The position numbers were made by a program, and so were the translations under genes. From positions 1 through 44,969 of the forward strand of contig JARKQH010000177.1 in assembly GCA_029974925.1 (NCBI GenBank): a stretch of DNA of 44,969 nucleotides, read 5' to 3'. Source of the DNA: Verrucomicrobiota bacterium (GTDB taxonomy: Bacteria; Verrucomicrobiota; Verrucomicrobiia; Limisphaerales; UBA8199). Below are positions 8,917-16,935 of this stretch, piece after piece; the first letter of the stretch is position 1; each line of letters begins with the position of its first letter. The notes under the pieces were generated by a model. The model saw only the letters and a program-made list of their open reading frames with translations, did no database searches and had not been told where the DNA came from.

Positions 8917-9933
8917 ATGGCAAAGGTCCAGGAGCACATGCATTGCCGGCCGCCGCTGGAGCGGATGATGCGGATTCATCAGTTGGTCGAGAACCGGCAG
9001 TATCCGAACTGCACCAAGCTGGCGCGGGAGTTCGAGGTCAGCACGCGGACCATCAAGCGCGACATTGATTTTTTGAAGACGCGGCTGGGTCTGCCGCTGG
9101 AATTTGACGTCCGGCGCAACGGGTATTACTTCACGCGCCCGGTGCCGCATTTTCCGCAACTGCCGATGAGCGAAGCGGAGACGTTCGCGCTGCTGGTGGC
9201 GCACAAGGCCATCGCGCAGTACCATGGCACGCCGTTTCAGCGCCCGCTCGAGGCGGCGTTCCGACGGCTGACGGGGCAATTGGACCAGACGGTGCGGTTT
9301 TCGCTGGGCAGCCTGGACGAGGTGTTGTCGTTCCGGCCCTTCGCGCCGATGGATGCGGACCTGGAGATGTTCCAGGTGTTGACGCGGGGGCTGCGGGAGC
9401 GGCGGGCGCTGAAGTTCCTGTATCGCAATCACGGGGCGGCGCGGTCGCAGCAGCGGCTGGTGCATCCGTATCATCTGGCGTGCATCGAGAACCAATGGTA
9501 CCTGTTTGCGTTCGACGTGCGCCGGCAGGGGATGCGGACCTTCGCCCTGGCGCGGTTGCGCGCGCCGGAGCTGCTGCCGCAACGGTTCACGATCTCATCC
9601 AAATTTGACCCCAACCAGTATCTCGAAGGCAGCTTAAGCGTGTTCAAGGGGAGCGACGATTACGAGGTGGTGATCGAGTTTGACGCGTGGGCGGCGGACA
9701 TGGTGCGGGGGCGGCGGTGGCATCCGCGGCAGGAGCTGACGGAGCTGCCGGGCGGTTTGCTGCGACTGCGGTTGCGGCTCAACAGCCTCGAGGAGGCGGA
9801 GGCCTGGGTGCTGGGGTTTGGCGCGCACGCGACCGTGGTTCGGCCGCAGGCGCTGGCCGGGCGGCTGCGCCGCACCGCCCGGGCGTTGATCGCGAAATAT
9901 CCCGCGCCTGACGATCCGGCACGTGGTGGATAA
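8917..9933 (+). CDS. WYL-domain transcriptional regulator with N-terminal HTH
   Basis: This is a 338-residue protein. Residues about 15-70 form a winged helix of the HTH_11/DeoR type (LAREFEVSTRTIKRDIDFLK, then GYYFTRP). The middle is a helical linker. A WYL domain follows, with HPYHLACIENQWYLFAFD (the WYL motif itself is present) and then RTFALARL. The C-terminal part resembles the WCX extension. WYL regulators sense ligands such as nucleotides or nucleic acids and control stress, defence or metabolic genes. ATG 8917 is taken; TTG 8908 and ATG 8938 are alternatives. No target gene can be named: it is 204 bases upstream of the Lol genes, which have their own promoter candidate. Confidence 0.9.
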   Translation: MAKVQEHMHCRPPLERMMRIHQLVENRQYPNCTKLAREFEVSTRTIKRDIDFLKTRLGLPLEFDVRRNGYYFTRPVPHFPQLPMSEAETFALLVAHKAIAQYHGTPFQRPLEAAFRRLTGQLDQTVRFSLGSLDEVLSFRPFAPMDADLEMFQVLTRGLRERRALKFLYRNHGAARSQQRLVHPYHLACIENQWYLFAFDVRRQGMRTFALARLRAPELLPQRFTISSKFDPNQYLEGSLSVFKGSDDYEVVIEFDAWAADMVRGRRWHPRQELTELPGGLLRLRLRLNSLEEAEAWVLGFGAHATVVRPQALAGRLRRTARALIAKYPAPDDPARGG

Positions 9934-10100
9934 CGGGCGGCGCCGTGAAACGCGCAGCCCCCTGAAGGAGGCGTGCAGGGGGGAATGAATTTGGAAATTC
10001 CTCCCCCTGTCGCGAGGGCCGCGGGCTGCAACCGGCGCCGGGGGGACGGTTGAACGCCCGGGGCGGAGCTGATGCGAGGCCGCCTGGGCGGCGGGGTTCG

Positions 10101-10128
10101 TTGACATCCGCGGTTCAGCCGGTAAGCT
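10101..10128 (+). promoter_or_regulatory. Candidate sigma70-type promoter of the Lol-type transporter genes
   Basis: A perfect TTGACA at 10101-10106 is followed after 16 bases by TAAGCT (10123-10128). The ATG of the permease gene is at 10138, so the predicted leader is only a few bases. Confidence 0.5.
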
Positions 10129-10137
10129 GGCGCGCAC

Positions 10138-11409
10138 ATGTCTCGGCTGCCGTTTGAGTTTCTGCTGGCGCTGCGTTACCTGCGCCCCAAGCGAACGTTC
10201 GTCTCGGTGATCACGCTGATTTCCGTGGTGGGGGTGACGCTGGGGGTGGCGGTGCTCATTATCGTGATCAGCGTCATGAGCGGGTTCGACCGGCAGTTGC
10301 GCGAGAAAATCCTGGGCTTCAACACGCACCTCAAGGTGTTGAAACCGAACCGGACGATGCCGGATTACCGGGAGGTCATGAGCGAGGTGGCCACGCAATC
10401 GCTGGTGAAGGCGGTGGCGCCCTTTGTGATCGGGCGGGTGTTGCTGGAAACGGCGCCGCAGAACGGGCAGTCGCAGGTGGACGCGCCCTACGTGCGCGGC
10501 ATTGACGCCAGCCTGGAGACCAACATCAGCATTCTGCCGCAGAGCATCGTGTCCGGCGTGTTCGACGTGAGCAACCGGGGTCTGCTGGTGGGAACGGAAC
10601 TCGCGTATCAACTGCGGCTCGAGGTGGGGGATTTGGTGACCATTTATTCGCCCGAGGAACTGCGGAAGATGCGGGCCAGCCAGGGCCGGACCAATGCCCA
10701 GGCCATTCTGCCTGACGAATACGAGGTGCGCGGCATTTTCGACGTGGGCTACTACGAATACAACGTGTCGGTGGTCATGACCTCCCTCGAGGATGCCCAG
10801 GAGCTGTATGTCCTGGGCAACGACGTCCACGGCCTGCTGGTGATGCTGGAGGACCCTTATGCGGCCCCGGCGGTGGCCCAGGCCCTCAGCCGGCGGCTTG
10901 GCCCCGAATACCGCGTGACGACGTGGATGCAGGAAAACGCCAGCCTGCTCAATGCCCTGATTGTCGAAAAGAACGTCATGTTTTACCTGCTGTTCTTCAT
11001 CATGATCGTGGCGGCTCTGTGCATTCTCAGCGCGCTGATCACCTTTGTGGTTCAGAAAACGCGCGAGATTGGGATGCTGAAGGCGCTGGGCGCGACCGAC
11101 CTGCAGGTCAGCCTGCTGTTTTTGAGCCAGGGGGCGCTGGTCGGCGCCCTGGGCGACCTGGCCGGATACGGCCTGGGCATGCTGGCCCTGGCCTACCGCA
11201 ACGAATTTCTCCATTTCATGAATCGGATGACGGGGTTCGAGTTGTTCCCGGCTTCGATCTATGGCTTCACCGAATTGCCGGCTTTGATCGAGCCCAGGGA
11301 CATTCTGCTGATTTGCGGCAGCGCGTGGGTGGTCTGCACGTTGGGCGGGGTAATCCCCGCCTGGCGCGCCGGCCGTCTCAAACCCGTGGAGGCCTTGCGA
11401 TATGAATGA
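10138..11409 (+). CDS. LolC/LolE-family ABC transporter permease
   Basis: This 423-residue membrane protein has one N-terminal membrane segment (about residues 20-50, including VSVITLISVVGVTLGVAVLI) and a large periplasmic domain (about 50-270). Three further membrane segments follow (from FYLLFFIMIVAALCILSALI to the C-terminus). LALRYLRPKR at the start and GFDRQLREKILGF after the first helix are typical of LolC/E, and the last three helices form the FtsX fold. The role is release of outer-membrane lipoproteins from the inner membrane to LolA, driven by LolD. Its last codons overlap the LolD start by eight bases (ATGAATGA), so the two are translationally coupled. There is only one permease gene, as in bacteria with a single LolF-like subunit, so it could work as a homodimer. 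Confidence 0.9.
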   Translation: MSRLPFEFLLALRYLRPKRTFVSVITLISVVGVTLGVAVLIIVISVMSGFDRQLREKILGFNTHLKVLKPNRTMPDYREVMSEVATQSLVKAVAPFVIGRVLLETAPQNGQSQVDAPYVRGIDASLETNISILPQSIVSGVFDVSNRGLLVGTELAYQLRLEVGDLVTIYSPEELRKMRASQGRTNAQAILPDEYEVRGIFDVGYYEYNVSVVMTSLEDAQELYVLGNDVHGLLVMLEDPYAAPAVAQALSRRLGPEYRVTTWMQENASLLNALIVEKNVMFYLLFFIMIVAALCILSALITFVVQKTREIGMLKALGATDLQVSLLFLSQGALVGALGDLAGYGLGMLALAYRNEFLHFMNRMTGFELFPASIYGFTELPALIEPRDILLICGSAWVVCTLGGVIPAWRAGRLKPVEALRYE

Positions 11410-12136
11410 CCTGTTGCTGGCGGCCCGGGACGTGCACAAAACCTACCACCTCGGCCAGCGGTCGCTGGAGGTTTTGCGCGGCGTGGACCTCGAACTGAGG
11501 CGGGGGGATTTCGTGGCGCTGCGCGGCGCCTCCGGCGCCGGCAAAAGCACGCTGCTGCATCTGCTGGGCGGCCTGGATGCCCCCAGCCGCGGCGACATCT
11601 GGCTGGCGGGCCGGAACCTGGCGGAGCTCTCGGCGTGGGAACTGGCCCGGGTGCGGCGGGAGCGGGTGGGTTTCATCTTCCAGGCCTATTATCTTTTGCC
11701 CGAGCTGGATGCGCTCGAGAACGTCTGCCTGCCGGCGCGGATGGCCCGCAAACCGGCGCGCCGGGTCGAGGTTCGCGGCCGCGAGCTGCTGGCGCGCGTG
11801 GGGCTGCAGGACCGCGCGGAGCACAAACCTTACGAGCTTTCGGGCGGCGAACAGCAGCGGGTGGCCATCGCGCGGGCGCTGATCAACGAGCCGGAGCTCA
11901 TTCTCGCCGACGAGCCGACCGGCAACCTGGATTCGCACACCGGCCACGAGATCATTGAATTGTTATTGACGTTGCGGCAGGAAAAGCAAACCACGCTGGT
12001 CATGGCCACCCACGATGCCGCGCTGGCGGCGCGGGCCCCTCGCGTGTTGGAATTGGTGGATGGCGCCTTCGTCTCTTCCGGCGGCCCCCCCGCGGACGCT
12101 CCGGCGCCGCCCCCGGCCAGCCCCTCGACGCCTTGA
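11402..12136 (+). CDS. lolD: LolD-like ABC transporter ATP-binding protein
   Basis: This 244-residue ATPase has Walker A GASGAGKST (residues 42-50), a Q-loop in VGFIFQAYYLLPELDALENV, the signature LSGGEQQR (about 145-152), Walker B with LILADEPTGNLDS, and a switch His in MATHDAAL. It belongs to the LolD/MacB/FtsE-like group. Pairing with the LolC/E-type permease favours lipoprotein release. It starts inside the last codons of the permease gene. The C-terminal 20 residues are an Ala/Pro-rich tail (PPADAPAPPP) beyond the usual family length, with no known role. Confidence 0.92.
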   Translation: MNDLLLAARDVHKTYHLGQRSLEVLRGVDLELRRGDFVALRGASGAGKSTLLHLLGGLDAPSRGDIWLAGRNLAELSAWELARVRRERVGFIFQAYYLLPELDALENVCLPARMARKPARRVEVRGRELLARVGLQDRAEHKPYELSGGEQQRVAIARALINEPELILADEPTGNLDSHTGHEIIELLLTLRQEKQTTLVMATHDAALAARAPRVLELVDGAFVSSGGPPADAPAPPPASPSTP

Positions 12137-12189
12137 CCCGCCCCCGGGCAGCCAGCCCCCCCGACCGCGGCCTGTCTCTCAAAAGCCTT

Positions 12190-12218
12190 TTGACGGCCAG
12201 CCGCAGCGTGCTTAATGT
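12190..12218 (+). promoter_or_regulatory. Candidate sigma70-type promoter of the coiled-coil protein gene
   Basis: TTGACG (12190-12195), 17 bases, then TAATGT (12213-12218). The ATG at 12219 directly abuts the -10 box, so the ATG at 12228 would be the first usable start on this transcript. Confidence 0.5.
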
Positions 12219-12227
12219 ATGGACAAG

Positions 12228-13292
12228 ATGAGCATCAGGGATCGGAGATTATTCAGACTCGCGATCGTGGCGGGCAGCCTCTTCGTGAGCGGGATGCTCG
12301 CCTGGGCGGGGGAAGCGCAGCCGGCTTCCGGCGCCGCCCCTGCCCTGCCGGAGAGTGCCGAGGCCCCCAAGGCGGTCCCGCGCCCGTCCGAAATTCACAA
12401 GGACGGCCTGCAGCGACTGGAAGAGCAGCTCGCCCGGGCGCTCCAGATTTTCGCGCCCAAGGACGGCCCCGATAGCTGGCTGGCGCCCGGCCCGCGTCCG
12501 CCTCCCGCGCGGCCAGTGGTGCCGACGCGGCGGCTGCAGGAGCGGCTCGATCAAGAGCAGAACTGGATTCTGTTCACGCCCGAGGACGTGGCGAAAACGC
12601 CGGAGACCGAAGAGATGTTCGGACTCTCGGAGCGAGAGAAGGATCAACGGGAGCGCACCAAGGCGTCCGCGCTGGAGCGGCTTTATGAGAAGCTGGGACG
12701 GGGTCCGGAGGATGAGCGTTCCAAGGACCAGGAGTTCGAGGCATTACTGAACAACGCGAGGCTTGCCGCGGCGGAAGAGCAACAACGGGAAAAGGAGCGC
12801 GAGGAAAAGACGCCGGAGAGCGTCCGGGAGCGCGAGGAGGCGCTCCGCCGGCTGCTCACGGCCGATGATTACAGTTCCCCGGCGGGCTCCGGCGAGCGGC
12901 GGGTGTTCGAGACGTTCGATCTGGGCAAGCCTTCGAGCGGACGGGACGAGCTGCGCGAGCCCAACCGGTACGTGCAGCAATTCCGCGAATTTTTCGACGG
13001 CGGCAGCGTGGCTGCCGCGCCCGCGGGTCCGCTGGCGCCGGTCAAACCCAATTTGGGTTCCACGCTGGCCAGCCCGCTGTATGCGCCGCGCATGGACTCG
13101 CTGATTGCGCCCCCGCAGCGCTCCACCGCCCCGTCGCCCAGCGTGAATTCAACCTTTAGTCTGCCCGCGGCGCCGGACGTCAACCGTCAGGCGGTCAACG
13201 ACTGGAATCCGTACTACACCCCGCCGCCAGTCGAGGCGAAACGGTTCACGCCCCCCCGTCCGAATTTCGAGGCTCCGCGCCGAAGTTTCTAG
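12228..13292 (+). CDS. Unknown exported protein with Glu/Arg-rich coiled coil
   Basis: I do not recognise this 354-residue protein. From ATG 12228 it begins MSIRDRRLFRLAIVAGSLFV, then SGMLAWAGEA, a good signal peptide with an AWA-G cleavage site. The next 80 residues are Pro/Ala-rich. Residues about 115-215 are strongly charged (EREKDQRERTKAS, EEQQREKEREEKTPE), predicted coiled coil. The C-terminal third is low-complexity Pro/Ser/Ala ending APRRSF. It has no catalytic motif and is probably a periplasmic structural or scaffolding protein. ATG 12219 adds three residues. It has its own promoter candidate, 79 bases after lolD. Its stop codon TAG (13290-13292) overlaps the stop of the convergent gene. 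Confidence 0.75.
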   Translation: MSIRDRRLFRLAIVAGSLFVSGMLAWAGEAQPASGAAPALPESAEAPKAVPRPSEIHKDGLQRLEEQLARALQIFAPKDGPDSWLAPGPRPPPARPVVPTRRLQERLDQEQNWILFTPEDVAKTPETEEMFGLSEREKDQRERTKASALERLYEKLGRGPEDERSKDQEFEALLNNARLAAAEEQQREKEREEKTPESVREREEALRRLLTADDYSSPAGSGERRVFETFDLGKPSSGRDELREPNRYVQQFREFFDGGSVAAAPAGPLAPVKPNLGSTLASPLYAPRMDSLIAPPQRSTAPSPSVNSTFSLPAAPDVNRQAVNDWNPYYTPPPVEAKRFTPPRPNFEAPRRSF

Positions 13293-16015
13293 GGGGAGCC
13301 GGCGTCAGGGTCCAGGGTGAGGACTCCGGAGCCGGCGATGGGCCGGCAGACCAGAATCGTGGGGGGCTGGCCGGCGGGGCCGGGGCAGTTGTGGGTCAAT
13401 CGTTCCCGGAGAGCGGGAACACTTTCACGCCGGGCCAGCACCATCATGCAGCCTCCCAGGCCGGCGCCGGCAAGCTGGGCGCCGGCAACTCCGTCGGTGG
13501 CCAGGGCCGTGTCCACCATGTGGTCAATGGCGGGCAGACTGCACGAGTAGGAGCCGGGCTGCCAGCGCAGTTGAGCCCGCTCGACTCGCTCGGGGTCTCC
13601 GCTTTCCAGGTCGGCCATGAGGCCCAGCAGATAGTTGTTGCTGGTGGGCGCATGGTAGGGCTTGCTCCGGCCGTCGGGGGTCCAGGTGGTCACGCGGTCG
13701 CCGTCGTGGGACACCGTCATCATCCGCCCCAGCTCGGCCATGCGGCCGGCTTTCAAACAATCGGCGCAGGCGCGGGCGCGTTCACACTCGGCCAGCCCGA
13801 AAAGCACCACGCCGCGAATGGGGTAAAGGCCGTTGTCCGGCGGTTGGTGGGTGGCAAACAAGGGGTCGAGGTCCTCGCCTTCAAGCATCTCGTGCAGTTC
13901 CTCGCGCGTGGCCTGCTCGGGCAGGCCCAGGAGCATGCGGTAAATCCAGCTTAGCGGCACGCGCAAGGTTCGAACGTTGACATCCCGCAGGTGGTCCAGG
14001 ACCGGGGCGAACTGGGGGTGCAGGCGTCGAATCAGGCGCAAGCCCAGCCGGTAGCAGGCCACGCGGTGATTGAACTGGTCGCGGGCGTTGCCGCTCTTCC
14101 GCGCCCGGACGCCCGAGTCGCCCACCACCATCACGTACTCAGCGGGGAACTCCAGCGCCTGCTTGACCGCGAAATCAAAAAAGGTCACCTGGATGACTTT
14201 GCCCCGGCGCCCCATTTTCACCGCCGCGTGGTCGGCGCTGCCGCCGCGGGTGCCCACGAACCATTCGCCCTCGCCGCAAAGGTCCACAAACTGGGCCGGG
14301 AACACGTCGAGCTGGTTGACCGCAATCGTCGCCTCCGCCGCCGCCACCACCAGGCTGGAGGAGGAACTGAGCCCGGCCGCCGGCGGGACGTTCCCGCTGA
14401 CCACCACGTCCATGCCGCGAAGCCGGACGTGGGGAAACTTTTTTTGGAGCCGAAGCATCGCGGCCTTGAAGTATTGGGACCAGTCGCCGCCGGTGGTTCG
14501 CACCATTTCGCTGACCTTGTCGCTGTTGACCAGCGAGAGCCAGTCATCCCAGGGCAATTCCGCCAGCAGGTCGCCGATGGCAAACTCACGGGCGGGGTAC
14601 AGGCCGGCATCGGTGTTGAACAGCCGGACGCGGTCGTCGGGGCGGGGATGCACGGCCAGGAGGGACTCGAAGCCGATGGTCATCAGGTTGCAATGGCCGC
14701 CCTGGTGGTCAATGTGCCGGCCGAGAATATTGAGCCGGCCTGACGACCGCACCAGCAACACCCGGGCGCTTGGGCCGAAGCGAGACGCCGCTTCTTGCAG
14801 CAGGCCCTGATACGCCGCAATGCGCTCCCGCAGCACCGTCTCCTCCCCGCCGTAGGTTGCCGCCAAGGCCCGCCGGAGGGGGCTGGCGTTTGCCCCTGGC
14901 TCCGCCGCGGCGGTGAATTGCGCCTGCCAGTCCGCCACCGACTGGAAGGAGTTGCCCGCCGGTAATTCGCGCGGCGCCTGCCCCCGTTTGCGCGCGCGAA
15001 GGACGGACTCGACTTCCAGTAATTCGGCCGGGTCGTTGTAGCCCAGCACCGATTGCGGCTGCTCGACCCGCAGCGTGCGAATCCGGAAGCGCGCCGGTTC
15101 CCGGGCGAGCACTTCGAGAATGCCGGAGAGATATTCCTCCCGCTGGGCATTTTCGCGGTCGAGATGCGCCAGCGCATGACGCAAGACGCCGGCTTTGACC
15201 ACATAGACCGAGTTGTTCATCCAGCGAATCTGGCGCACCGCGTCGGGCGTTTGCCGCCAGAGGGTTCCATCCGGAAATCTGAACTCGAACCGCGTCAGGT
15301 TTTCGGGCGCCAGCGCCAGCCAATCCACCGTCGCGGCCGTGTCCCTGCCCTGGGCCGCGGCCTCCCACAACGGCCCAAAGGCCGCCCGCAGCTTGCTCTC
15401 CGACGCCTCCACGCCCCGCCGCGCGAAGCCGCGCCGGATCATTTCGGCCGCCTCGGCCGGGGTCAGCGGCCCGCGCGCCGCGCGGGCGCGGACGTCGGCG
15501 AACACCTGGCGCTGGCGGATGTCGGCAGCCTCGACGATGGCCAGCGGAACGCGGTCGGGCGTTTCGACAATCCGCGCCTGGCTCGAGTCCGGCGGGCCGG
15601 GCGTCGCAATCAAGGCCAGATCACATTCCTCCGAGTAAAACAAGTCAAACAGCCGCTCCAGCACGTTCGGCTCAATCAGGCGGTCGCCCGCCACCAGGAG
15701 CAGGTCCGCCGCCGCCTCGGATTCTGCCAGCGCCCGCAGTCCGGCGCGCGCGGCATCCGCCGTGCCGGTTTGCGCGGCTTGGTAACTGAAGACCACGTTG
15801 GGAAAAGCTTTGCCAACCGTTTCCACAACCTGTCCGGCCAGGGAGCCCACCACAACAATGTGCCGTCCGATGCCGCATTGGTTGTAAATCGCGATGGCCC
15901 GATTGATTGCCGGAACGCCGTCCACGAGAAAACACACTTTGTGGCACGTGGCCGATTGCATGCGGGTGCCTTTTCCCGCCGCCAGGATGAGAGTATAGCG
16001 CGGTGCGCGGGTCAC
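13289..16015 (-). CDS. Fused sugar nucleotidyltransferase / galactokinase-like GHMP kinase
   Basis: This 908-residue protein has two parts. Residues about 5-330 are an NTP-transferase of the GlmU/MobA fold, with LAAGKGTRM (11-19), HKVC, and a YQAAQTGTADA segment that matches the nucleotide-binding QxGTA element. Residues about 390-890 are a galactokinase-type GHMP kinase, with GRLNILGRHIDHQGG (sugar site), NVPPAAGLSSSSSL (phosphate loop) and AGAGLGGCMM (motif 3). The catalytic Asp is probably in GSADHAA. Such a fusion would phosphorylate a free sugar at C1 and transfer it to a nucleotide, giving a salvage route to an NDP-sugar, as Fkp does for fucose with a different N-domain. The galactokinase signature GEHTDY is GRHIDH here, so the substrate may not be galactose. 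The GTG start has a strong AGGAGG eight bases upstream. Confidence 0.85.
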   Translation of the reverse strand: MTRAPRYTLILAAGKGTRMQSATCHKVCFLVDGVPAINRAIAIYNQCGIGRHIVVVGSLAGQVVETVGKAFPNVVFSYQAAQTGTADAARAGLRALAESEAAADLLLVAGDRLIEPNVLERLFDLFYSEECDLALIATPGPPDSSQARIVETPDRVPLAIVEAADIRQRQVFADVRARAARGPLTPAEAAEMIRRGFARRGVEASESKLRAAFGPLWEAAAQGRDTAATVDWLALAPENLTRFEFRFPDGTLWRQTPDAVRQIRWMNNSVYVVKAGVLRHALAHLDRENAQREEYLSGILEVLAREPARFRIRTLRVEQPQSVLGYNDPAELLEVESVLRARKRGQAPRELPAGNSFQSVADWQAQFTAAAEPGANASPLRRALAATYGGEETVLRERIAAYQGLLQEAASRFGPSARVLLVRSSGRLNILGRHIDHQGGHCNLMTIGFESLLAVHPRPDDRVRLFNTDAGLYPAREFAIGDLLAELPWDDWLSLVNSDKVSEMVRTTGGDWSQYFKAAMLRLQKKFPHVRLRGMDVVVSGNVPPAAGLSSSSSLVVAAAEATIAVNQLDVFPAQFVDLCGEGEWFVGTRGGSADHAAVKMGRRGKVIQVTFFDFAVKQALEFPAEYVMVVGDSGVRARKSGNARDQFNHRVACYRLGLRLIRRLHPQFAPVLDHLRDVNVRTLRVPLSWIYRMLLGLPEQATREELHEMLEGEDLDPLFATHQPPDNGLYPIRGVVLFGLAECERARACADCLKAGRMAELGRMMTVSHDGDRVTTWTPDGRSKPYHAPTSNNYLLGLMADLESGDPERVERAQLRWQPGSYSCSLPAIDHMVDTALATDGVAGAQLAGAGLGGCMMVLARRESVPALRERLTHNCPGPAGQPPTILVCRPIAGSGVLTLDPDAGSP

Positions 16016-16396
16016 GACGGACCCCTCCTTTCAAAAGCGGTCCGAGCGCGGAGGGAATCCCTCGCCAGTCCCCCCATGGCGGCGGCAACGCCCGCGAAGG
16101 TGTCACGTCGAACCCAAAACGGCATGCCGGGATTTCATGCGACCTCGGGCACCGTGGCAAGCTCAATCAGTTTTGCTCACTTCATTCGGCCTCGATCTGA
16201 AGAGCGCTCTTCCTGAAACAGGCCTTCGATGCAATGCCCTCTCCGGGGCGGCCCAGCCGGTTCGTCGAGCCGCCGGACAGCACCGCCTGACGATTCTCTG
16301 ACGGCGTCAGGCCCGGCTGTTGGCACAACCCGTGCTCCAACCAAGGTCATTCAGGGGCCCGGTGTGCCCGGGTCCCTCGAGCCTTCTGAACAAAGT
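16016..16396. promoter_or_regulatory. Divergent intergenic region with two perfect inverted repeats
   Basis: This is 381 bases between divergent genes with no supported coding. It holds a perfect 14-bp palindrome GAAGAGCGCTCTTC (16199-16212), a possible dimeric operator. It also holds an 8-bp inverted repeat GCCTGACG/CGTCAGGC (16285-16292 and 16305-16312), a possible transcript hairpin or operator. The strong Shine-Dalgarno of the minus-strand fusion gene lies at its left edge. No clear -35/-10 pair was found for either gene. Confidence 0.4.
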
Positions 16397-16792
16397 ATGA
16401 AAAAGACGATAATCATCAGTGTGGTGGCCGGATGCCTGGCGGGCTGGGCGGTCCGGGCGGACGAAAACGCTGGCGGCAAACCTCTGTCAGCGGAGCAACA
16501 GCAGATTCGCAATTCCCTCATCCAGAAATACGACAGCAACCGGGATGGATATCTGGACAAGACCGAGGCCAGGCAAATGAGCAAGGCCGATAAGAAAGCT
16601 TTGGCCCAAACCGGTGGCATCGGCACCGCAAAGAAAGAGCTGAAGGCGCCGAAGGGGAGCAAGACGGACAAGGTGGAGCCAGCCAAGCCGGATAAAACAG
16701 GCAAACAGGACAAATCCCAGCGACCTGCCAGGCAATCCGAAAGCACGGACTCGGCGGCCAAGGGCGAGAAAGGCAAGGGCAGGAACCGGTAG
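16397..16792 (+). CDS. Small exported EF-hand protein
   Basis: This 131-residue protein starts MKKTIIISVVAGCLAGWAVR, then ADENAGG, a clear signal peptide. One canonical EF-hand loop follows, D46-S-N-R-D50-G-Y-L-D-K-T-E57, with ligands at positions 1, 3, 5, 9 and 12. The last 60 residues are Lys/Gly/Ala/Pro-rich and highly basic (KGSKTDKVEPAKPDKTGKQD), probably disordered. Small EF-hand proteins of this kind are common in Verrucomicrobiota and Planctomycetota and are thought to be periplasmic calcium binders; the partner is unknown. The upstream 56 in-frame codons are rejected because the signal peptide starts at this ATG. It is followed by a terminator. Confidence 0.8.
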   Translation: MKKTIIISVVAGCLAGWAVRADENAGGKPLSAEQQQIRNSLIQKYDSNRDGYLDKTEARQMSKADKKALAQTGGIGTAKKELKAPKGSKTDKVEPAKPDKTGKQDKSQRPARQSESTDSAAKGEKGKGRNR

Positions 16793-16828
16793 GCGGAAAT
16801 TCCAGTTGGCATCCCGAATTATCAGCAG

Positions 16829-16866
16829 CCCGCCGCGCGAGTCAGACTTCGCGGCGGGTTTTGCAT
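16829..16866 (+). terminator. Rho-independent terminator after the EF-hand gene
   Basis: CCCGCCGCG (16829-16837) pairs perfectly with CGCGGCGGG (16850-16858) around a 12-base loop. TTTTGCATTTT follows. Confidence 0.85.
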
Positions 16867-16935
16867 TTTATCCGCGGTCAGGGGAACAAAAGCTGGCGGC
16901 GTCCGGGGAGAAATGCTATTCTGCACCCATCCGCG

